From Candidatus Omnitrophota bacterium (GTDB taxonomy: Bacteria > Omnitrophota > Gorgyraeia > 2-01-FULL-45-10): a DNA stretch of 5,292 bases. Where the stretch lies: the NCBI GenBank assembly GCA_030691985.1, contig JAUYDB010000168.1, positions 1-5,292 of the forward strand. The letters are read 5' to 3'. How positions within the stretch are numbered: position 1 is the stretch's first letter; the number at the start of each line of letters is the position of its first letter. The notes beneath the pieces were generated by a model that saw only the letters and a list, made by a program, of their open reading frames with translations, was not told the DNA's origin and did not search any database. Positions 5,291 to 5,292 of the stretch are shown one piece after another. Both the position numbers and the translations under genes were made by a program.

Positions 5291-5292
5291 TA

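Overview
The window is one long block of minus-strand genes, so transcription runs from high to low coordinates. It comes from a bacterial genome of roughly 50% G+C. A formate-hydrogenlyase/Ech-type (group 4) [NiFe]-hydrogenase iron-sulfur subunit and a hydrogenase maturation protease point to an anaerobe with hydrogen metabolism. The repeat-rich style resembles uncultivated anaerobic lineages such as Omnitrophota or Desulfobacterota. That placement is a weak impression, not a demonstrated assignment.

In transcription order the genes are: a HycF-like two-[4Fe-4S] subunit (5138-4518); a HycI-type hydrogenase maturation endopeptidase (4531-4019); PabB, aminodeoxychorismate synthase component I (3992-2448); a small DUF559 Vsr-like nuclease (2451-2089); PabC, aminodeoxychorismate lyase (1971-1099); and an ArnT/PMT-type integral-membrane glycosyltransferase (1106 to beyond position 1). 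Most junctions are overlaps or gaps of under 30 bases, so this looks like one transcription unit. The exception is the 117-base DUF559-pabC gap, which is filled by repeats. PabB and PabC carry out the two steps from chorismate to p-aminobenzoate for folate. The hydrogenase pair is probably the 3' end of a larger hydrogenase cluster lying beyond 5292. The glycosyltransferase presumably modifies a lipid or cell-surface glycan.

Two unrelated families of palindromic repeats shape the region. Family 1 is an 87-bp element at 119-205 with arms CGTCATTGCGAGGG/CCCTCGCAATGACG. It sits inside the glycosyltransferase gene, adds about 29 codons and keeps the frame open. Family 2 is a REP-like unit: a CCCCTCACC head, a short spacer, a 9-10 bp C/G-rich hairpin and an AATT tail. 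It occurs as a complete inverted pair (REPIN-like) at 5201-5290, as a single copy at 2478-2519, and as a partly decayed inverted pair at 2000-2101.

The last two sets bracket the DUF559 gene exactly, with heads facing inward. They also supply the C-terminal tail of PabB and the stop codon of the DUF559 gene. DUF559 plus its flanking REPs therefore looks like a roughly 520-bp cassette inserted between pabB and pabC. It is the best candidate here for an undescribed system: a possible REP/nuclease partnership analogous to, but different from, REP/RAYT transposases.
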